Shown piece after piece: positions 44,616 through 48,442 of a DNA stretch of 48,442 bases. The notes beneath the pieces were generated by a model. It saw nothing but the letters and a program-made list of their open reading frames with translations. It was not told where the DNA came from and did no database searches. Every line of letters begins with the position of its first letter. Positions within the stretch are counted from its first letter, which is position 1. The stretch comes from a virus. The stretch lies in IMG/VR virus record IMGVR_UViG_3300009285_012736, positions 1-48,442 of that record; one strand, written 5' to 3'. The position numbers and the translations under genes were made by a program.

Positions 44616-44825
44616 ATGACAACGAGAACCGAGGAGCGAATGGAGCTTGGGCGGCGGCTGGCGTTGATGGAGGCTGAGTTGGCGGTGACGCGCTGCGAGA
44701 TTGAGCTGCTCGCGGCGGCGCGGAACCCCGTGGTAGGGGGCGCATGGGAGATAGACCTCGTACCAGCACTGGCAGCGCTCACGGTGGCAGACGCCGCGCT
44801 AGACCGCCTGGATGTGCCGGCATGA
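44616..44825 (+). CDS. Small helical protein, 69 aa
   Basis: ATG 44616 has AGGAGG 7 bases upstream. The protein is helical (MELGRRLALMEAELAVTRCE, then ALTVADAALDRLDVPA), possibly a coiled coil. Its stop overlaps the next start (ATGA). No family is recognised. Confidence 0.6.
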   Translation: MTTRTEERMELGRRLALMEAELAVTRCEIELLAAARNPVVGGAWEIDLVPALAALTVADAALDRLDVPA

Positions 44826-45040
44826 CTACCTCATCGCTGATGGACCGTGAGTGGCTAGAGCGCAACCTGCGGCTGTGCCTGATTGCCGCGCTGGAGGAGG
44901 GCTTGTTGGTGCCGCCGCGGCACTGGGCCGGATACTCAATGCCGCATAAGGTGGTTGCGACGCAAGTTGCAGCTAAGTGGGCTGACCACCTGCTACGCAA
45001 CGCGGCACAGATGGCCGAGGGGGGAGTGAATACGCCATGA
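44822..45040 (+). CDS. Small helical protein, 72 aa
   Basis: ATG 44822 overlaps the preceding stop, and the stop overlaps the next start at 45037. The protein is helical with several Trp (REWLERNLRLCLIAALEEGL, then VAAKWADHLLRNAAQMAEG). No family is recognised. Tight coupling on both sides supports it. Confidence 0.6.
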   Translation: MTTSSLMDREWLERNLRLCLIAALEEGLLVPPRHWAGYSMPHKVVATQVAAKWADHLLRNAAQMAEGGVNTP

Positions 45041-45303
45041 AGTTCTATCCGCTTCTAAAGGAACGCCCCTACGTGGTCCTTACGGCCGCGCCAGGCATAT
45101 CGGAGGCTGGCTGGCTCGTCATTGGCACCGCGAAAAACCTGGCGGAGGCTCAGAGGATGGCTTTGTCCAGCATGAGTTTGAGTCCTATGCATGTCCAGAT
45201 TGTAGTGACGAAACTAGTCGCCACCCTGACGGCACAAGGCAAAGAGGCTGAGTGGAAGCTGGTGCGAAACACTAAAGCACAAAAGGGAGTGAGTGCGCCA
45301 TGA
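45037..45303 (+). CDS. Hypothetical protein, 88 aa
   Basis: ATG 45037 overlaps the preceding stop, and the stop overlaps the next start. It is an alpha/beta mini-fold (RPYVVLTAAPGISEAGWLVI, then AEAQRMALSSMSL). Its GC content looks lower than that of its neighbours, which may mark recent arrival. No family is recognised. Confidence 0.6.
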   Translation: MKFYPLLKERPYVVLTAAPGISEAGWLVIGTAKNLAEAQRMALSSMSLSPMHVQIVVTKLVATLTAQGKEAEWKLVRNTKAQKGVSAP

Positions 45304-45773
45304 CGACTACTGACCTTGCAGCTAGCCTCGCCGCCCTCGCGGCGCTGCCGTGCCCACTGGGCACCGGCCCCACGTCTGGGTGTGTCGCGTGCGGAGACAC
45401 GGAGCTCAAGTATCCGATGCTGAGTGTGCCGTGCCCCTGCACCGCCATCGGCCACGCCGATGGCATCAATCACTGGTACGACCAGGGGGGATGCAAGACC
45501 TGCTGGTTAGCCCGCGGTCGCAGACCCGTGGACCATGCTACCGAGTGTCAGTGTGGCGGTCAGCGGGTCCCGCTGCCGCTGGACACCGAGGCCGAGCGCC
45601 AGCGCGCCGTGGGGGCGTTGATGGAGGGGTTTCGTGGGCAGGCGTGCTATCGCGTGGGCTGGGACGGACCCTTCACGTTCGTTGAGCACCACGACGACCG
45701 CTTCGCCTATGGTGCGTCCAATGTCGAGGCCCTCATCGCCGCTGTTGAAGTGTCGGAAGCCATGGAGGAGTAG
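45300..45773 (+). CDS. Cys-rich protein, 157 aa
   Basis: ATG 45300 overlaps the preceding stop. About eleven Cys occur in groups (LPCPLG, GCVACGD, VPCPCT, GGCKTCW, TECQCGG), indicating zinc or iron-sulfur binding across the first ~105 residues. The C-terminal ~50 residues form an alpha/beta unit (YGASNVEALIAAVEVSEAM). No family is recognised. Confidence 0.65.
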   Translation: MTTTDLAASLAALAALPCPLGTGPTSGCVACGDTELKYPMLSVPCPCTAIGHADGINHWYDQGGCKTCWLARGRRPVDHATECQCGGQRVPLPLDTEAERQRAVGALMEGFRGQACYRVGWDGPFTFVEHHDDRFAYGASNVEALIAAVEVSEAMEE

Positions 45774-45776
45774 ACC

Positions 45777-46214
45777 ATGAGAGGCTGCAACTGCGGCTAT
45801 CCAGGCCGTTCCTCCATCAAGATGGCCTTCGATGTTGACGAGGCATGGGAGTTTCTACTCCGTCATGGCGCTGTCCATACGGTCAGGCCAGCCTCCTGGT
45901 ACATGGCCAGAGCGCCCATAACCTCTACGGCAGTCGGGGTCCACCTGCATCGTGGGGGTAAGTGGACAGGCCACGAAGCCACCAAGGTCGCGGTTGCCTC
46001 GGGGAGAGGCCAGGCGGGCCTGGAGCAGATGATGCAGCAGTTTCTCCAGACCAGCGGCTTTGGCAGTGTGGCCGATTGGCTGGCCAAGCTGGTGTCGATG
46101 CACGGCAGGCAACTCACAACCGTCCACTGGATAATCTACGCGGTTAGTGGGCTGAAACAACATGAGTCCGTAGGCGCACAAGCCGAAGGAGTCGATGATG
46201 CTCAGGAAGCCTAG
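45777..46214 (+). CDS. Hypothetical protein, 145 aa
   Basis: ATG 45777 has GAGGAG upstream. The N-terminus has two close Cys (RGCNCGYPG). The rest is soluble and helical (EQMMQQFLQTSGFGSVADWL). It overlaps the next gene by 17 bases. No family is recognised. Confidence 0.6.
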   Translation: MRGCNCGYPGRSSIKMAFDVDEAWEFLLRHGAVHTVRPASWYMARAPITSTAVGVHLHRGGKWTGHEATKVAVASGRGQAGLEQMMQQFLQTSGFGSVADWLAKLVSMHGRQLTTVHWIIYAVSGLKQHESVGAQAEGVDDAQEA

Positions 46215-46629
46215 ACTAAAGGTGAACAAGCAGAGAGCACGGTGCATTGTCCTCGTCGTAGATGGCGGCAACGACACCAGGGGAGAACTCACCGCCGATG
46301 AGCAGGAGAAGGACTGGGATAGAGTGATTCAACGCTTGGAGGATGCCGTAATGTCTGGTGGGTTCTTCGTGAGCTTCCTCCGATGGCAGAAACTACCCCT
46401 GTTCCATGGTGCCGCCCTTGGTTTCCCCTTGCCCGGCGGGTGGGAGTGTGCCATGCGGGTCTGCCCCTGCGGAGCAATACACCGCAGGTTCTCCTTGCTG
46501 GGGTGGACCAGGAAGTCTCCTGTTTGTATCGAGGGTGGCTTCTCAGTGTGGTGGCCGGTCATGTTCCACCTGCACAGACACCAAGGTGGGCTAAGGAAGG
46601 ACGAGGCCACCAACAAAGGGCTCGTCTAG
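46198..46629 (+). CDS. Hypothetical protein, 143 aa
   Basis: ATG 46198 is 6 bases after AAGGAG; ATG 46195 is an alternative. A basic start (LRKPRLKVNKQRARCIVLVV) leads into an alpha/beta body with Cys at MRVCPCGAIH and Trp-rich strands (GWTRKSPVCIEGGFSVWWPV). No family is recognised. It shares the Cys/His-rich style of the surrounding genes. Confidence 0.6.
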   Translation: MLRKPRLKVNKQRARCIVLVVDGGNDTRGELTADEQEKDWDRVIQRLEDAVMSGGFFVSFLRWQKLPLFHGAALGFPLPGGWECAMRVCPCGAIHRRFSLLGWTRKSPVCIEGGFSVWWPVMFHLHRHQGGLRKDEATNKGLV

Positions 46630-46657
46630 CCCACGCATCGGTCTTCAAGGAGCCCGT

Positions 46658-47176
46658 ATGGCGTACAAGCAGTCTGAGCGGTACAAGCGCCTCCACCGAG
46701 GAATCGTCAGGAAACAGCGCCACGGCGCCGACTGGAGGGGGATTGCGTGGAAGTATGGTTTCTCCTGTGCCAACCACGTGAGCAAAGGACATCCCGACTG
46801 CCTGGGGGACGAGGAGCTGGAGTTTCACGAGCCGTTCGGAGAGGCCAGACAACCGACCATGTTCAAGCTACAGGCCCGCGTGCTCCTCTGCAAGCCGTGC
46901 CACCTGGAGGAGCACATCACCGAATACTCAAACGGGTTCCCGTTGGAGCGCGGGCAGGTGTCCATGTTGGTAGAGGACGTCTACGCCGAGATGGAGGACA
47001 CCGGCGGCTACTGGCGCTGGCTCCACAAGTACGACGTCGGCCACTCATTGGCTCCTGCCGACCAGCACCAATGTAAGCACTTCTGCGTCGAGCAGGGGCT
47101 CGCGGACCTGACCCTGTTGCGAAATGCGGGCCTCCTCGTGCCTCATGTTCGGCCGGCCAGCGATTACGTGGTATGA
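46658..47176 (+). CDS. HNH-nuclease-like protein, 172 aa
   Basis: ATG 46658 follows AAGGAG. The pattern Cys37...Cys48, LEFHEPFGE (His57-Glu58), then LLCKPCHLEEHI (Cys78, Cys81, His82, His86) matches an HNH/zinc-finger nuclease core: first Cys pair, catalytic His, second Cys pair followed by His. The C-terminal ~80 residues are unassigned. It may nick DNA for packaging, recombination or mobility. The first Cys spacing (10 residues) is wider than usual, so a non-catalytic relative is possible. Confidence 0.6.
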   Translation: MAYKQSERYKRLHRGIVRKQRHGADWRGIAWKYGFSCANHVSKGHPDCLGDEELEFHEPFGEARQPTMFKLQARVLLCKPCHLEEHITEYSNGFPLERGQVSMLVEDVYAEMEDTGGYWRWLHKYDVGHSLAPADQHQCKHFCVEQGLADLTLLRNAGLLVPHVRPASDYVV

Positions 47177-47205
47177 TGGGGGCATCCTGAGCCAGGAGGT
47201 GTTCG

Positions 47206-47580
47206 ATGCGGATAAGTTGGACGGTTCTCGGGTTGCTGGTCTTCGTGCTGGCGTTGCTGCTGGCGGCGGGCACCATCCCCGCCGTGCTCGGCGACGGCAG
47301 CGGTGTCCTCCAGGAGGTCATGGCCTACCAGGCCCCCACTGTCCTGGGTGCCGCGTCGGCGCCATCCCCAGGAGGCACCAGCGCGGTCAGTGCAAACGAA
47401 ACGGTTTACTACTTGACGGCCGCCGTCACCACCTCCAACCCCACCGCCGCTGCGCCCGGGCCGCTGACAACTATGAAGTCGGCCGCTGGGCCGGCGAACA
47501 CAATAGGCGTCCAACCGTCGGCGCTCCTCAACGCTGACAGGACCATGGAGGGGTCCATGCCTTCGGGCGTACCCACCTGA
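47206..47580 (+). CDS. Exported or membrane-anchored low-complexity protein, 124 aa
   Basis: ATG 47206 follows CAGGAGG. The N-terminus is a signal peptide or anchor (MRISWTVLGLLVFVLALLLA, then AGTIPAVLG). The rest is rich in Ala, Ser, Thr, Pro and Gly with no Cys, as in secreted or surface-exposed linkers. In a provirus it could alter the host envelope or exclude other phages. No family is recognised. It is the last gene before the terminator. Confidence 0.65.
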   Translation: MRISWTVLGLLVFVLALLLAAGTIPAVLGDGSGVLQEVMAYQAPTVLGAASAPSPGGTSAVSANETVYYLTAAVTTSNPTAAAPGPLTTMKSAAGPANTIGVQPSALLNADRTMEGSMPSGVPT

Positions 47581-47619
47581 CGAGGTTGATGGTAGGTTCC
47601 GCTCCACGTCACCTACCAG

Positions 47620-47651
47620 AGAGGCCCCACCTACCTAGGTGGGGCCTCTTG
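47620..47651. terminator. Hairpin terminator between convergent genes
   Basis: A perfect 13-bp stem (47620-47632 with 47637-47649), loop ACCT, ends in TTGTT. It lies at the junction of the integrase operon and the leftward ribbon-helix-helix gene. Palindrome copy 11 follows at once. Confidence 0.8.
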
Positions 47652-47668
47652 TTGAGATAAAGCTCAAC
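47651..47668. promoter_or_regulatory. Dispersed palindrome, copy 11 (GTTGAG-ATAAAG-CTCAAC)
   Basis: Both half-sites are perfect. It directly abuts the terminator stem, and its last base is the first base of the opposing gene's stop triplet (47668-47670). Confidence 0.85.
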
Positions 47669-48003
47669 TACTTCGGTTGTGGGTGGCGGGGAGCGTAGGG
47701 TCCGTCCATCGCTTCTCGGGCCAGCTCGACGACCAGCGGGGCGTCCCCCGCCGGCGCCGGGTAGTAGCTCTCCCGATAGATGATATAGGAACTCGCCCCC
47801 GGTTCGCGCCGTTCCAGAGCCCTCCGTCCGTTCCTGGCCTCCATCGCCGCGGCGTGGGAGTAGAGTCCACGTGGCGTGAAGTCCTCCAGGGAGTCCCCGA
47901 AGTAGGTCCGAAGTGCCTCAGTGACCACGACCGAGTACGACCGCGTGTCGGCTTTCAGCCGGGCGTGGAGGGTATCGTCTAGCTTGACCAGGATGTTCCG
48001 CAT
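47668..48003 (-). CDS. Candidate ribbon-helix-helix regulator, 111 aa
   Basis: ATG 48003 follows AGGAGG. The longer frame from 48102 has no ribosome site. Residues 1-45 fit a ribbon-helix-helix unit: strand RNILVKLDD, helix TLHARLKADT, helix SVVVTEALRTYFGD. The following ~65 residues carry basic and aromatic patches (SYIIYRESYYPAPAG) and end in PYAPRHPQPK. It may bind the dispersed palindrome, a copy of which touches its stop codon, and it faces away from the integrase operon like a lysogeny-type repressor. Confidence 0.65.
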   Translation of the reverse strand: MRNILVKLDDTLHARLKADTRSYSVVVTEALRTYFGDSLEDFTPRGLYSHAAAMEARNGRRALERREPGASSYIIYRESYYPAPAGDAPLVVELAREAMDGPYAPRHPQPK

Positions 48004-48113
48004 GAGAGCCTCCTGGTTCAGCATAACAGACGCCATGGAACCGCGACAAGCTCTGAAACCCCAATTATGGCTGCTCCATGCCGTATCGTCGCCACGGAGC
48101 ATTGGTTCCGCTC

Positions 48114-48150
48114 GAAGCGTTTTTTTAGAGAACCCAAGCGTTGGGGAAGA
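48114..48150 (+). repeat. Partial long repeat, copy C
   Basis: GAAGCGTTTTTTTAGAG followed by a diverged GTTGGGGAAGAAG matches the 3' part of copy A (37861 onward), then drifts. With copy B in the opposite direction 30 bases away it makes a local inverted repeat around AAGCGTTTTTTTAGA. Confidence 0.6.
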
Positions 48151-48180
48151 AGAAGTAGCCTAGCCCCCCCACACTATTTC

Positions 48181-48287
48181 TACCTCCACAGCCCATGTCC
48201 CTTCTAAAAAAACGCTACAACCCGGATTTTTCCGGGGCTGTATTATGGGCAGGAAATACCTCCAGCCCATGTTCTCCACGAAATCGT
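48181..48287 (-). repeat. 107-bp long repeat, copy B (inverted)
   Basis: The reverse complement of copy A at 37792-37898, about 13 differences in 107 bases. The conserved blocks are ACGATTTCGTGGAGAACATG, the TACAGCC centre and AGCGTTTTTTTAGA. Confidence 0.85.
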
Positions 48288-48442
48288 TGTTTTTCGGGCT
48301 TAGATGCCTGTGATACGGGCTGGATGGTGGTTCCACCCGCCTGACTAGTTGGTGCCCCAGGAGGTCCCACCCCTGGAGGGGCCACCAAGCCCCTGACCTG
48401 GCCGGCAGCGGTCACCAGTGCCCGGTGCCTGCTGGCCGCTGG

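Larger units (their letters stand above)
48004..48442. other. Right-end non-coding region with nested repeats
   Basis: The 439 bases hold no convincing gene. They contain a partial long-repeat copy (48114-48150), the full copy B in inverse orientation (48181-48287), and a GC-rich end with CTGGCCGCTGG-like sequence. A similar GCTGGCCGCC lies at 281-290 near the left junction. If the molecule is circular this joins the promoter region at 343-391 and forms a divergent control region. Confidence 0.55.

Noticed and set aside
281-48439. GCTGGCCGC at both ends as definite attachment sites
   Set aside because: Nine bases in GC-rich DNA are too short to support a call; kept only as a note in the junction finding.
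1-48442. tRNA genes, rRNA genes and CRISPR arrays
   Set aside because: I saw no cloverleaf with a TTC loop and acceptor stem, no rRNA signature and no regularly spaced repeat array; a tRNAscan or CRISPR finder run would settle it.

Overview
The window reads as an almost complete, high-GC double-stranded DNA virus or provirus of a bacterium. Gene packing is dense, with many ATGA, GTGA and TGATG stop/start overlaps. It carries a replication module (primase-helicase, a uracil-DNA glycosylase/DNA polymerase I fusion, a RusA-type resolvase, a PD-(D/E)XK nuclease, an SSB-like protein), a tyrosine integrase, and a long operon of small beta-rich and membrane proteins that looks like a virion module. 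The host cannot be named from the sequence. The first ~285 bases are a fragment of a bacterial RND-efflux membrane fusion protein, so the left edge is either host flank or an assembly junction.

Layout. (1) 363-11945, plus strand: a consensus sigma70 promoter, a long structured leader, then about 20 small or accessory genes. These include a split PEP-synthase-like pair (phosphohistidine swivel domain and ATP-grasp domain), a SprT-like protein with a mutated HExxH, a tyrosine phosphatase, a HARP/SNF2 helicase, a ribbon-helix-helix candidate, a J-domain protein and a zincin. (2) 12008-26022, minus strand: the putative virion operon, with two tandem paralogous ~200-aa proteins, a subtilase, a 676-aa fibre-like protein, a holin-like protein, at least five other membrane proteins, and a methyltransferase at its end. 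(3) 26207-32401, plus strand: small genes, a GNAT acetyltransferase, an intact IS200/IS605 element (tnpA and tnpB), an atypical-kinase-like protein and a thioredoxin-fold protein. (4) 32391-42409, minus strand: the replication and recombination operon, including a sulfotransferase-like gene. (5) 42494-47580, plus strand: integrase and a train of small genes, several Cys-rich. (6) 47668-48003, minus strand: a ribbon-helix-helix candidate regulator.

Three convergent junctions (near 11.96, 32.44 and 47.63 kb) each carry a strong hairpin terminator. The divergent junctions lie near 26.1 and 42.45 kb and, if the molecule is circular, across 48.0 to 0.36 kb.

The most striking unifying signal is an 18-bp palindrome, GTTGAG-ATAAA(A/G)-CTCAAC. 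I find eleven clear copies spread over 43 kb, six of them containing or touching a stop codon and one inside the integrase gene. It looks like a dispersed operator, stoperator or centromere-like family. The two ribbon-helix-helix candidates each adjoin a copy and are the best candidate binders.

Other unusual points are a pair of 107-bp inverted repeats (37.8 and 48.2 kb), a twice-repeated leader element whose hairpin shows compensatory changes, and the lack of any recognisable terminase, portal or packaging ATPase despite a membrane-protein-rich virion operon. The last point suggests a tailless, membrane-containing virus or a very divergent one.
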